64,000 nt of DNA from Phyto melanocephala (taxonomy: Eukaryota > Arthropoda > Insecta > Diptera > Rhinophoridae), in the NCBI GenBank assembly GCA_941918925.1, contig OW799233.1, positions 130,782,833 through 130,846,832 of the forward strand, given 5' to 3'. Within the stretch, counting starts at the first letter, position 1, and each line of letters begins with the position of its first letter. Shown here in pieces: positions 1 through 11,228 of this stretch. The notes beneath the pieces were generated by a model, which was not told where the DNA came from, did not search any database, and saw only the letters and a program-made list of their open reading frames with translations. The position numbers and the translations under genes were made by a program.

Positions 1-326
1 ATTTTTCGGGGAAAAAAATTAAATATTTTATAGGGTTCAGGAAACATTTCCGACATGCCAAGTCGTCTTAAAATGGTCTTAAAATTGCTGCACTAGTAGT
101 TCCCAATGAATTTGCAATCTCTTGCTGAATTTCGCAAACAATATTTATGGGGCAATGGCTACTATTCTTGGTATGTTTTTCTGGACTGGACGATCTTTGT
201 CGGCAGTGATACTATCAACGTAGTAGCACAAGCCATATCTCACATGATAAAACCGATGGAATGCCTTAATAAACTTTTTGTAGAAAATTTTATTGCAATC
301 TGAATAATTTGAAAAATTTGTCTTTG
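1..326. other. AT-rich sequence, unassigned
   Basis: No gene or terminal repeats recognised. A 68-codon minus-strand open frame (351-145) runs from the hammerhead-like motif leftward, but it has no recognisable domain and is not accepted as a gene. Confidence 0.4.
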
Positions 327-391
327 CCGACACTAGCCGAGTGGAGTGCATTTTTAAAATCTGCTGCTCATCATCAGCATATTTTGGTCGG
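327..391 (-). ncRNA. degenerate hammerhead-ribozyme-like motif
   Basis: On the minus strand the core CTGATGA (377-371) is present. The distal stem I pairs CCGAC (391-387) with GTCGG (331-327). The sequence from the predicted cleavage point onward, CACTCGGCTAGTGTCGG, nearly matches the well-formed motif at 42426-42359. The GAAA box reads TAAAA here, stem II is broken and the proximal stem I keeps only two pairs. This is therefore a decayed copy and probably inactive. Confidence 0.5.
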
Positions 392-464
392 TGATTACAC
401 TAGTCAGCCAATTTACATAGTTCGTGGCTTATTAGTTTGTAATATAATAATGATTAATATATAA

Positions 465-639
465 CTAGCTGTGCCCGGTGGGCGTGGCTGGCCCCTAATT
501 TTTCTTTTATTTTGAACTGCCTTTCGAAGAAAATCAAAATTAATGTTTTTAGTTATCAAAATCGGTCCAGTAGTTTTTGAGTTTATCGATCACAAACATA
601 CACGTAATTTTATATATATCTTTGTATTTATTATAGAGA
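465..639 (-). mobile_element. short Helitron-like remnant
   Basis: Read on the minus strand it starts with TCTCTATAATAAATAC followed by a TATATATAAAA tract. It ends with an ACCGGGCACAG stretch and CTAG next to T. This fits the 5'-TC and CTRR-3' ends with a GC-rich subterminal segment typical of Helitrons. No Rep/helicase coding remains. The phrase 'AAAATCGGTCCAGTAGTTTTTGAG' style linker (550-580) is common in dispersed insect repeats. Confidence 0.45.
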
Positions 640-721
640 TAGATATTTATTTTATAGAGATAGATATGTAATAATCCTGCCTTTTTGATAAATTATAAAA
701 AGGTAAAATATTTGCCCTAAT

Positions 722-795
722 ATGTCACAATGGACCGTATTGGTCTCTGAGTGAGGGTCTGAAGATAACTTTGCACCAGCCTTATTACCTAACCT
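722..795 (+). mobile_element. 3' fragment of the tRNA-derived SINE seen at 34866-35105
   Basis: About 70 bases match the 3' body of the SINE at 34866-35105, including CACAATGGACCGTATTGGTC and AACTTTGCACCAGCCTTA. The run ends in a short ACCTAACC tail. The tRNA-like head (A and B boxes) is absent, so this is a 5'-truncated copy, as expected from target-primed insertion. Confidence 0.65.
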
Positions 796-1944
796 TGCCC
801 TAATAACTTTTAAATTAATTCTTGTAAACAAATAACAGTACGAATTATGCATGAAAACAAGAAATATATATATATATGGCCACTAATTTCTGGATAACTC
901 CCAAATACCTCATAATAAAAAAATTATTATTTAGCTGACTTTATGGATATTTTCTTCCTAATCATTTGTTGGTAATTTGATTTGAATTGGGCAAATTGTT
1001 CTCAAGGTATAATAAAATGTACTTAACAGCACAACCGCCTTATTTTGGGCGATATATTAGTCATGCCCTTTAAAAAAATCTTGAAAAAACTAAAATCGGA
1101 CTTGAGTTTAGCACTTTAAAATATCTTTAGACCACATAAAATTCTTTTGTTTTGGTGTTTTTTGCAGACCAGTGTATTGATTGTTAAATCAACTAAACTT
1201 GACTATAATAAATTTAATTAAAAGAAAACGTTGACCATATTTAGCCCGTAGGTGAATAATTTTTTTTTTAAATAAAAAAAATTTTTAAATTGCCATTAAA
1301 TAAAGGAGATATCAAAACCTTTTTCTTTATAAATATATTTTTATAAAGATTTTTTTTGTAGTAAGAAACTGATGTAATCAAGCCAATACAATAAAATAAA
1401 CTACCAATGGGCAACAGCAAATGTAGCGCATCCAACTAGTTACCCTGAACTACCGCACACTGCCACTGATTTTCAATTCAACTAATGAATTTGTTTCTTC
1501 CTCATTTTTTACTGTTTTTTTTTATTTTTATTTTTGTATGCAGATTTAGCAAATTTCTTTTTAATATTTTTCCAACTGTGCTTTAGTTCAGACCATACAT
1601 AAGTGCTTGTCTATGACATCTACAAATGATGGTTGCAGCACTCACTGCAACATTTTTTTTATCCAAAAATTTTGTTTTTGTTCGTTTCATTTTCCAGCTA
1701 AAGATTTATCTTTTTCGCAGCTGATGAATATGCAAATATTCATGTTTTTTTTCAGTATTCTTTTTTTCTTTAATATTTTATTAATAAATTTGCTTACAAT
1801 TTCCATAAAATGGATTTGTTTTCAATTCAATTGTTAGGTAATGCTTATGAGGCTTATTTATAGGGTGATGCATAGAGGGTAAAATATTCAGGTATGCTAA
1901 CTGTATACATATGTACACGTATATATAGACATGTACATAATTTT
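796..1944. other. AT-rich sequence, unassigned
   Basis: Homopolymer T/A tracts, a short TA microsatellite near 866-877 and no recognisable repeat or coding signature. The 76-codon frame at 1607-1837 is phenylalanine-rich low complexity and not supported as a gene. Confidence 0.4.
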
Positions 1945-2800
1945 TTATACCCTTCACACAGTGAAAAAGGGTATATATAGGTTTGTCATTCCGTGTGAAA
2001 TTTCTACAATTTTCATTTCCGACCCCATAAAGTATATATTTTCTGAAAGCTTATGAATAGGGGAGTCGATTAAGCTCTGTCAATCTGTCCGTCTGACCGT
2101 CTGTCCGTGTGTATGTTGAAATCAACTTTTTGAAGAGCCCCGACATCGCTCGGACCCGGGTGAGGTATTAAAATATCAGAAATATTCGGGAGTAGAACGG
2201 TATTGAAAATCAGAAACATTGGTACATAAACAACTGAGATATGAGCAAAAACCCTCGATTTTTTTTTCACAAAAACAACATTACAACAACATAATACATA
2301 CATACAAACGTGTATACTGGTTAGAGAAAACGTGGCATCGAATCCCAGCTGAGCCAAAAAAAAATTTTTTTTAATTTTTTTTAAATTTTTTTTAAAATTT
2401 TTTTTTTTATATTTTTTTATTTTTTATTTTTTATTTAATATATTATTTATATTTTTATTATTATTTTTTTTTTTAATTTTTTTTTTATATTTTTTTTTGT
2501 TTTATATATATTATATATATAATATTTTTTTTTAATTTTTTTTTTTTATTTTTTTTTAATTTTTTTTAAAATTTTTTTTAAAAATTTTTTTTTTAAATTT
2601 TTTTTTTTAAATTTTTTTTTTTATTTTTTTTTTTTTAAAATACATACGAGAATTTATAATTTTACAATGGGATGTTTTTATATATGTATGTACGTATTTC
2701 ATATGGGATGAATGGTGACACAAACTACTGTTATTGCATGACTACACGTTGTGAAGGGTATATAAGACTCGGCACGGCCGAATATACTTTTACTTGTTTT
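1945..2800 (-). mobile_element. TATACCC-family dispersed element, copy A
   Basis: A full-length member of the commonest repeat in this window. On the minus strand it begins ACAAGTAAAAGTATATTCGG with a hairpin (ATTCGGC...GCCGAG type) and ends in a hairpin built from GTGAA(ggg)TATA and TATACCCTTCAC (1946-1975). It carries the shared blocks CCGACCCCATAAAGTATATA (2021-2040), a GTCTGTCCGT repeat and GAGATATGAGCAAAAACC. It has a 280-base A/T low-complexity core (2357-2637) and a 95-codon open frame (2357-2070, minus) that is also open in copy F. No transposase was found. Confidence 0.75.
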
Positions 2801-3820
2801 AACTAAGAATTACGCATTTCATTTGAATCTCTTATTAAGTTTAATAATTTTTTAAAAGGTTTTGCAGATTATTTGACCAAATAAATATAAAACTGCTTTA
2901 CGATTGAATTTGAGGTTATTTCAGAAGTACCTATGTATGTACGCCTAAAACTCTTAATATATTTTTTAATATTTAGAAAAAAATGCCAAATATTTAAACT
3001 TTATTTTACCAGAGACTCTTTTTCGTTTTCTCTTTTCAGCCATAATAATAATAAAATTAAAACTATCAGCATCCCAGTATTTACATGTATATTTGATGAC
3101 ATTATTAAAGTGTTCTACTCTCTAAACCACAATGCGGTTGTTAGACAATTTAAAGTCAAAGACAACCGGAAGTTTAATTTATTTGAAACCTTTCATCTAC
3201 ATGTTTGACTGTAAATGAAATATGTATATTTAAATTTCCAATTAAATGCACCATAAATTTGACAATGATGACCCAGCTGTAAAAAGATGGGGTAAGTGGG
3301 CCTTATAAAAGGCCTTCTTTATCATTTATTTTTTTAACACGCATTAGGATATACAGCAAGGGCTCTCACACTCGCTTCTAATAAGCTCTTCTGAAAAACG
3401 CTTTTTTGAAAAAATCTTTTTGATTTTAACATTATGAAAACAAAGTTAGCTATTTTAAATTTAAAAAGTGTTAATTTATTAAGATTTGTCGAACTGATAT
3501 ATTTCATAGATTAAATTATATTTATAAAAAAAATATAATTTAATCATTAAAAATGTGTTTTATATATTTTTATTATTGTCTCATAACTAAGCTCAACGCT
3601 TTGAAACACACTCCACACTATTTTTCAATTGTTTTTAAGTAACGTTTTAATAACGATTATAAATTTTTTTTTTGCTAAGAATACAAAAATTAATAAAGTA
3701 CATACGAGGAGGTACATCTTTCTTCCCTTCTTAGTCCGCCAATGGTGACGCAAATATGACTTTATTCAATGGTGTAACCACAAATAGGGGAATTTTGCCG
3801 ATCTAGCCGGACATCACTTT
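2801..3820. other. AT-rich sequence, unassigned
   Basis: No recognisable element or gene. A GGCCTTATAAAAGGCC palindrome lies near 3299-3314. The 91-codon frame at 2933-3208 is low complexity and without motif. Confidence 0.4.
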
Positions 3821-4262
3821 TTATACCCTTCACCTGTGGTGCACAATTTTCATTTCCGACCCCATAAAGTATATATTTTCTGAAAGCTTACGAATAGAGG
3901 AGTCGATTAAGCCCTGACCGTCTGTCCCTCTGTCCGTCTGTCCGTGTGTTGGTTGAAATCCACTTTTAGAAGCAACTATATGTTCCTCAGATCTCTATAT
4001 GGTATCAATCTCTTGGAAATATCCAGGAATGAATCGCTATTGAAATTCAGCACAATCGCCCCATAACTTTCTGAGATATGAGCAAAAAACCACGACCACC
4101 TCGTTTTTTTTCACAATTACAACAACAACATACATATCTACTGGTTAGAGTAAACGTGGCATCGAATTCCACCTGAGCCAAAAAAAAAATTTTTTATTTT
4201 ATTTAATATATTATTTATATTTTATTATTTTTTTTAATATTTTAATTATTTTAAAAAAATTT
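3821..4262 (-). mobile_element. TATACCC-family element, truncated copy B
   Basis: Starts TTTTTATACCCTTCACCTGTG and keeps the CCGACCCCATAAAGTATATA and GTCCGTCTGTCCGTGTG blocks, the ATGAGCAAAAAACCACGACC block and GTGGCATCGAATTCC. It is then lost in an A/T tract near 4190-4262. The ACAAGTAAGAG end is missing. Confidence 0.7.
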
Positions 4263-5159
4263 TTTAAAGGTTATTAAGTTCTCTTGAATTAATGAAACTT
4301 GGCGGAAATATGTATTATAATCATAGGATGGTAAAGCTTGAAAATAGGAAAAATCGGATAAAGAAACAAGTTTTTTCTAAGAATAACTTATCCTACCTCT
4401 GAAAAATTCTGCTCTTTTTATCGTCAGCATAAGCTTATATGTAAAGTTAGGTATCCCCTCATTTTATCTAAAATTTTCCTAAAAAATTTTTTAAGCAGCT
4501 GTTAATATAGCCTTCCTCAGAAAAAAGAAATCAATATAAAATCTTTATTTGTTTGGCCAAAAATTTTTTTCAAACGTTTTAAAACCGTAAACTGCAGTGC
4601 AATTTACTAAACTCTTGACTTTAACGGTGTTCCAACACGACAAGCAAAACTCTTGAAATTCACTAAACGATACAAAATTTTGTTGTCTGTTGAGCTGCGT
4701 ACTTAAAGTTTTACGTTTCTTAAATTTCAATTTTGACCCAAATGTCCGGTTAGATTGGCAAAATACCCCTCCGCTGCGTTCTCTAAAATCGGGGTTTGCA
4801 ACAGAAGCTGTTTTGGAACGTGTTAAAGAGAGTTCATATTTTCTTAATTTATACTCTTTGAAAAAAAAACAGATATATTTAATCAATTCGATCTATTGTT
4901 GTTCAAAATTAATTTTTACAACATGTTTTTAATTGAGCTTTAAAAACTAGAATGATTTTTGTAATACATTTTTTTTAAATTAAGGAAAAACGTTAAAAAA
5001 TCTCATATTTCTGAGGTAAAATAATTTTTGTTAGTCTTTCAGCTTTTTGAAATCAACAAAAGTTGGTATCCTTTAAGGAATTCTTCCTAATAATCTTTGA
5101 TAATTTTATTTACATACATACAAATTGACACAGGTTCTCACGCACCAGATTTAAAAAAA
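4263..5159. other. unassigned AT-rich sequence with two opposed overlapping frames
   Basis: A 113-codon minus frame (4886-4545) and an 80-codon plus frame (4690-4932) overlap. Neither shows a recognisable domain and neither has a convincing start context. This patch is a little richer in G/C than its surroundings and may be a decayed coding piece of an unrecognised element. Confidence 0.35.
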
Positions 5160-5948
5160 AAAAGTAAGAGTGCTTTATTCGGCCGTGCCGAATCCGATAA
5201 TACCCTTCACCATCATGTACATAGGTATAATCCTCCATCGTAGCTTAACCTATATTTCATGTTATACACCATTTTTCTTTCATCGTCAATTTTGAATTTT
5301 TACGTAGTTAACTGTATTCCAGTAGTCAAGCCCTTTAATTTGATACCCATATTGATGGGGTTAAAAACATTTGTTCCGCCATTTTGTTTTTGACGTCATC
5401 TTGGATTTTAAGTCATGTCCTTTCAGATAATACCAATATTGACTCTATCGGTTGTCTAGAATCTGAAAAAAAAGATTTTCGTTTGTAAATTTTTGGAATA
5501 TATTAAAAAAAAAAAAAAAAAATTTTGCCGATAACTTTACCGATTAGTGCATGCTTTATCCAAAATTTTTCACGAATATCTCTTGAGGCATATTATATCT
5601 ACAAATAGTAGCAAAGGTACCCAGGGAACAAACAGAGGAAGTCGTGTTTATTTGCTCATATCTCACAAAGTTATAACCCGGTTGTGCTGAATTTCAATAC
5701 CGATTCATTCCCGGATATTTTCAAAAGATTGATACCACACGCAGATCTGAGGAACTTATGGTTGCTTTTAAAAGTTGATTTCAACCAACACACCGACATA
5801 CTGACAGAGCTTAATCGACTCCCCTATTCATAAGCTATCAGAAAATATATACTTTATGGGGTCGGAAATGAAAATTGTAGAAATTACAAACGGAATGACA
5901 AGGCTATGTATACCCTTGTGCAACACAGGTGAAGGTTATAAATATAAA
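5160..5948 (+). mobile_element. TATACCC-family element, copy C (long subfamily)
   Basis: Begins AAGTAAGAGTGCTTTATTCG with the hairpin TTCGGC-CGT-GCCGAA and ends at a TATACCCTTGTGCAACACAG / GGTGAAGG hairpin (5908-5938). It carries a block absent from copy A: alternating GCCATTTTGTTTTTGACGTC, 'CAAGCCCTTTAATTTGATAC' and 'TATTGATGGGG' motifs. The same block recurs at 32320-32700, 43341-44450 and 49349-49998, defining a subfamily. Confidence 0.7.
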
Positions 5949-7193
5949 GATACACAACGTGTGCTCACTAATCAGTTTCGTCGTAAACAAATGGTGGGAG
6001 ATTTGCAATGAGGCAACTACACGAGATTACTACCAAAAACAATATTAACAATAACGGAGTATAAGAGTAATTGGAATTTTTTAACCCGGTCATTCAAACA
6101 AGTAGATTTACATTAGGGAATTGACGAAGGGGAGTTAAAAATATCATTTCATATTTAAAATAGAGCTCGAAGGCATTTAAGAATAGAGTGAGATCGAAGA
6201 TTTAAAATAAGTTGTTAATTCCCTTTCTAGAAGGCCTGAGTTGTAAAGGGCAGTTGAGTTTTACCGCTGAGGAATTAAGATAAACGAACATACTCGTAAA
6301 TGCACACATACACAATCATAACAAGCACCCAGTGGCGAATTTGAGCGACATCATCACTATGATATTATCATTAAAAAGTCATCAACACTGTATCAGTATC
6401 CAGACAAATTTTTTACAAAATTATCTTAAATGAAAATCCTATTCATGCATCTACGTGACAATGACACAAGCAGGGCTAGTTATGCACGACAACTTTATTT
6501 TAGAGTCACAGTATTTTAAAAAGTCGAAACTTTAATAAAGACATTTTTTGTTATGAGTCCATAACTTAAGGTAAGAATTCGCTTATAAATCTAATAATAA
6601 TATTATCTGTAGTAAAATTTCTTCAAACAACGTGAAGCATTAAAAGAATCTTCCTTGTTTTGAATATTTTTTTTTAATTATACTTCTGAGTTCTATGCTT
6701 ATAAAATTCAAAATCCTTTACACATACATATGGAACTCACATCTGAATGAATATGAATGGTACTATTAATTTACTATTCAGTGCATGCAACCAGCATTTT
6801 TATGCTGTTGCATGCAGATTCATTTAAAATACAAACACACAAGCGTTTATTTTATGAACTTTATGCATCACTATGCATTTTCGAATAATTTTTAATGGTG
6901 CACAGAGCAAATATTGACAGTTAAGGAAACCAAATACATAATTAAATAAATATAAAAAATAAGAACTGCTGTTTATTTTATTACTAAAGTTGATTTAAGA
7001 ACTTAATTTAATTGGAAAACCTGTAGCGTATAATTCGTTAAAATCGCTTGTGCAAACAAATAACTATTAAGTTTGTTGGTAAAAAAATACAAAAAATTAA
7101 CTTACATTAACGCAATTTAATGGTAGACAATTTTTGTCTTCCAACCTTATATTTTTACACGTTTTAAAACATAATTGTTAAAGCTATATATGT
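5949..7193. other. AT-rich sequence, unassigned
   Basis: I see no repeat ends, coding motifs or RNA structure. Ordinary single-copy-looking fly intergenic or intronic sequence. Confidence 0.4.
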
Positions 7194-7668
7194 ACAGTGA
7201 AACCTCTTATAACGGAAACCTTCCATAACCGGAAATATATGTTTAGAGGTAAGTCTTTTTTGTTACGCAACTTATGCGCACATTATAAAACCTATTTGAA
7301 AGAAATTTTCTCAATCTAATTGAAATTGCTAAAGTATTTTCAAAGTAATGCGGGATAAAACAACTAGTATGTGATTAGAATATACTAGTCGCTTCTTAAA
7401 CTCAGACTAGTTACAAGTCTGTCCTATTTTCATGCATCAAACTATCGATTTTAACATTAGATGGTAATAAAGCCCATCCTTGAACATGATTTTATACTAG
7501 TAACTGTAAGAGAGTTGTAAGTGAGTGGCCTATCTCTCCCTCTCATAAAATACTGAACAAATTTGATGTGCATTTTACATAGAAATTTAAACATCAAGCG
7601 CTATGAAATGATTCTTGCCTCTGTCGGTATTTGAAGCAGGGTTTTTTGGTTTTGAGGTTTCATGCTCA
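7194..7668. mobile_element. possible pogo/Tigger-like MITE
   Basis: The left edge reads TACAGTGAAACCTCTTATAA (7194-7213), a typical pogo-group terminus flanked by TA. A weak inverted partner, GAGGTTTCATG, lies at about 7653-7663. No transposase coding is visible. The right end is uncertain. Confidence 0.3.
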
Positions 7669-7820
7669 AACTACCAACAAGTAAGAGCACTATATTCGGC
7701 TGTGCCGAATCTTTTATACCCACCACCAATTTTGTGTACATTTAAAGCAAAATATTTATTATTTTGTTAATCGCTATGGAATAATCTCTTCATAATAAAA
7801 TATGTATTACTTTCTTTGTA

Positions 7821-8430
7821 GAGGGTGGTTAATTTTTAAAGGCCCCTGTTAAAGGTGAACCACACATAAACAACAAGTTTTTTTTTTGCATTTTATTTGA
7901 TATTTCTCAATCTCAGACTAACTTAATTTGAACAGTGGAAAGACACGCAAATGAACAACGCGTTTCTTATGAAAATAGGCGTTCATATCAAAATGCATTT
8001 TGTGCACTTCGTGATTCTTTTGGTCATCATAATAGTTCAAATTCGTCCACAATTTAAAATTGTGAATTTTAAAAAATATTTAAATTTCTGAAAACAGGTC
8101 TGTATAAAATGTTAGAACATCTGTAATGCCTTTTTAGTTCATTGAATGGGAACCACTGCTGGTTTTTGCGATAGTCTGGCAAAAGAGCTGTCAACCTCGA
8201 CTCATCATCGTGCCTAACAATTGAGCACCAATATTGTCATTGAAAATTCGGACCTTCGGTTGGAGGTGTGGCGCCGAGGTTAGGGCTTGGGTGCTATTTG
8301 GCTGATATTTTGTTCCATACATAATTGAATCATACAAATATTATCATTATAAAAAGAAATGATAATAATTTCCCAACAAATTTGTGATTTATTTAAAATC
8401 AACATCGGCCCTTAAAATTAAACCACCCTT
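7821..8430 (+). mobile_element. DD41D-type mariner, internally deleted, inserted in copy D
   Basis: Terminal inverted repeats GAGGGTGGTTAATTTTTAAA (left) and AAGGGTGGTTTAATTTTAAG (right, reverse complement), each next to TA at 7819-7820 and 8431-8432. Translation from about 7934 gives VERHANEQRV and later NAFCALRDSFGHHNS, matching the N-terminal helix-turn-helix of other mariners in this window (compare 57262). The rest of the transposase is missing or frameshifted. Dead element of 610 bp. Confidence 0.65.
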
Positions 8431-8465
8431 TATAACTTCGATAGTAAAATGCTTTTGTTAATTTA

Positions 8466-9240
8466 GTCTTTCAATAAAAGTGGGCGTTAAAGTAGACGTG
8501 TCAATAAATGTTATGCTAAAAAATACAAATAAGATATTTCAATATAGTCCTTAATTCTTTCAAAAACTCAGTCAATAGAGAAATTACATGAATTTAAGAT
8601 AAGCCGTTATATGATAGGTAGGCGTTAAAGTGGGCGTGTCACCTAAACTTTTTGGCACAACAATTACATTGGTTAGAAGGATTTATGTAGCAAATTTGAT
8701 CATCATACCTCTCATTTTGGCGGTTTTATGAGCTTTTAAATTTCATTAACGGTATATAACGTAAAAAGTGGGCGTTATAGTAGGCGTGTCAAAGTTATTT
8801 TTGCGAATGAGTACAACTTAGGTGTTTCAATATAGCCCTATATTATTCCAAAATCTTTATTAATAGAGAAATTATATGAATTTTAGGTAAAACGTTATAA
8901 GGGAGGTGGGCGTAAAAGTGGGCGTGGCACCTTAATTTTTTGGCACTGTAATGACATTGCCTAGGGGGATAGACGTAGCAAATCTTATCATCATACCTCT
9001 TATTCTGCCGGTTTTATGAGCTTTTGAATTTCTTTAACGGTAGATAACGTGAAAAGTGGGCGTTATAGTAGGCGTGTCAAAGTTGTTTTTGCTAATGAGT
9101 ACAAGATAGATGTTTGAATATAGGCCTTTATCATTCCAAAATCTATATTAGTAGAGAAATTATATGAATTTTGGGTAAAACGTTATATGGGAGGTGGGCG
9201 TAAAAGTGAGAGTGACACATTGATTTTCCGTTACAAAAAA
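8466..9240 (+). repeat. 288-bp tandem array inside copy D
   Basis: The block AAAGTGGGCGTTAWAGTAGRC recurs with its first G at 8480, 8768 and 9056, giving a period of exactly 288 bases and about 2.7 units. Each unit holds two GTGGGCG boxes and the phrase GAGAAATTATATGAATTTTRG. Units differ at scattered positions, so the array is not brand new. Confidence 0.8.
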
Positions 9241-9817
9241 GCGTCTCAATAAAAGAAAAGTGTGCAAAATTTCAGAGTTCTACATCCAATTTTGTTGCTT
9301 TTATGACGTTTTTGTTTTTAAATATACCGAAAAATACACTGTGCGGTATAAATTTTCGTACATTTTGAACGATAACTATTTTCCTAATGCATACATTTAG
9401 ATAATTTTCGGGGAAAAATATTGTTTTGACTCGTGAAATATATATTCTTATATATATATACGTTAATGCGTTTGGACACAATTCCATTTTATTCGATGAT
9501 CGAAGTACACGGTTTTTTCCACCTACTCTTGCTTTTCGAGCTATAACTCTCTTCCTAATATTCCAATTTAGCCGATTTTCAATTCCAAACAAACCTTGTG
9601 TATAAGAAAGATTTTGAGTCCCCTAGCTTTATCGGTGTGACCTCTATCGTGCTTTCAACAGACGGACAGACGGATGGACATAGCTAGATCGTCATCAAAT
9701 CAAACCCTGATTCAGAATATATATACTTTATGGGGTCTAAAATGGATATTTCGATGTGTTACAAACGGAATGACAAAATGAATATACCCCCACCATTTTT
9801 TTGTTGGCGGGTATAAA

Positions 9818-9989
9818 AACAAATTTGCTTTTTATTTGTTTTGCTGCGGGATTCCAAGATATTAAAAAATAAATCTCCCATTTCCGGGAAACAAAAATGT
9901 TCGGGAAAAAAACCCTAGCTACAAAAGAACGGAAAACTTATGGTGGGTATAAAAGATTCGGCACCCGAATATAGTGCTTTTGCTTGTTT
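9818..9989. repeat. second ACAAGTAAGAG-type terminus, inverted relative to 7681
   Basis: At 9937-9986 the sequence GGTGGGTATAAAAGATTCGG ... CCGAATATAGTGCTTTTGCTTGT is the inverse of the copy D start (7681-7735). The region 7681-9986 is therefore bounded by roughly 50-bp inverted repeats with a few mismatches and one small deletion. Confidence 0.6.
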
Positions 9990-10466
9990 TTTTTTTTTTC
10001 ATAAAAAAATTAATGGCCTATAACTTTACCGATTAGAGCCCGATTTATATAAAATTTTTCACGAATATTTCTCGATGCATATTATATCTACAAATAGTAG
10101 CGAAGGTACCTATAAATTATTATTTGGCTTAAAAATTTTAATTTTGGTGTTAAAAATATGGGAAAAAACAGAGGCAGTCGCGTTTATTTGCTCATATCTC
10201 AGAAAGTTATGAGGCGATTGTGCTGAATTTCAATAATAATTTATTCCCCGATATTTCCAAAAGACTGATACCATACACAGATCTGAGGAATATATAGTTG
10301 CTTCTAAAAGTTGATTTCAACCAACACACGGACAGACGGGCAGACGGTCAGGGCTTAATCGACTCCTCTATTCATAAGCTTTCCAAAAATATGTAAAAAT
10401 ACAAATGAAAATTGTAGAAATTCCAAACGGAATGACGAAGCTATATGTGCCCTTGTATAAAAATTA
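9990..10466 (+). mobile_element. TATACCC-family element, 5'-truncated copy E
   Basis: Begins at a T tract and continues with blocks shared with copy C: AACTTTACCGATTAGAGC, GCATATTATATCTACAAATA, GTTGATTTCAACCAACACAC and ACAGACGGGCAGACGG. It ends near GAATGACGAAGCTATATG. The first half is missing. Confidence 0.65.
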
Positions 10467-10740
10467 ATTTTTATTACACTGCCTTAAAAATTGTACACAA
10501 TAGTTTAACAAAAATTTTGCTTTTGAAAGTCAGGAAATCAATATAAATTAGTTGACTCACTCTTGCATGCGCATTATTTTCCTGTAGCAGCAATTATATA
10601 TTGAATTGCTACAAAAGTGTTAATACGAACATTTTGTATGAGTTAGTTTCAGTTATTCATTTCTTTTAGTACTGTTAGATTTTTTATTTTTTTTGTTGTT
10701 GTTGTAAAATTGGTGTTCACAATTATTTGCATTTACTTTT

Positions 10741-10830
10741 GAATTGAGGAATGTTGCTTGTCCCAGCCATTTTTAGGAATGACATAAAACTTTGTATGGA
10801 CTAGCAAAGCGGTTCGGGTTCAGCTAGTAA
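10741..10830 (+). mobile_element. Helitron-like 3' end
   Basis: Ends TAGCAAAGCGGTTCGGGTTC AGCTAG next to T. It is preceded by CCAGCCATTTTTAGGAATG and ACATAAAACTTTGT, which recur at 27699-27732. This fits a GC-rich 3' terminus ending CTAG. The 5' end is not identified. Confidence 0.4.
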
Positions 10831-10932
10831 ATCCAAATACATAAAATTCATTGCTTCAATACTTACCTCTATTAAAACTATGCAACAAATTGGAAGTTTT
10901 TGTTTTTCCCTTTATATTCATTATTTGTTTTT

Positions 10933-11228
10933 GGATCCGTCATAGTCTCCTAACTGCAAAAATCGTCCATTTGTTTTGACTTGTTCCTCAACAACTCCAA
11001 GCCCGGTGGCTTAAGTAATCATAAAATGATATTAGAAAGACTTAAAGCTGGCTTAATTTAAAGAGTTTTTTTTTACGGATTGCTTAACAAAATCCAGTAC
11101 AAAATTACGACAAGATGTATGGAGCAGCCTCTTCAGAAATCGCAAATTTTACAAAAAAAAATTAAAAAAAAACACTATTGGAATTTGAAACAATAATGAT
11201 TTTCGCAGTTGGATGACTAAAACGGATC
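10933..11228. mobile_element. MITE with about 32-bp terminal inverted repeats
   Basis: Left end GGATCCGTCATAGTCTCC then TAACTGCAAAAATCG (10933-10966). The right end, reverse complemented, reads TGATCCGTTTTAGTCATCC then AACTGCGAAAATC (11228-11196). Roughly 26 of 32 positions agree. No coding sequence. The flanks are T-rich and A-rich, so a target duplication cannot be read. Superfamily unknown. Confidence 0.55.

Larger units (their letters stand above)
7681..9817 (+). mobile_element. TATACCC-family relative (TATACCCACCACC subfamily), copy D
   Basis: Starts ACAAGTAAGAGCACTATATT with the usual TTCGGCTGTGCCGAA hairpin, but the next motif is TATACCCACCACC instead of TATACCCTTCAC. It ends near TATACCCCCACC / GGCGGGTATA (9783-9815). 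It retains the TATATACTTTATGGGGTC and ACAAACGGAATGACAAAATG blocks. Internally it holds a nested DD41D mariner (7821-8430) and a 288-bp tandem array. Confidence 0.65.

Noticed and set aside
145..351. 68-codon minus-strand frame that could be a transposase helix-turn-helix
   Set aside because: The downstream QEIANSLGTTSAAIL-like reading is suggestive only. No second motif or terminal repeats.
4545..4932. Two opposed overlapping frames
   Set aside because: Neither has a recognisable domain or supporting start/splice context. At most a decayed unknown element.
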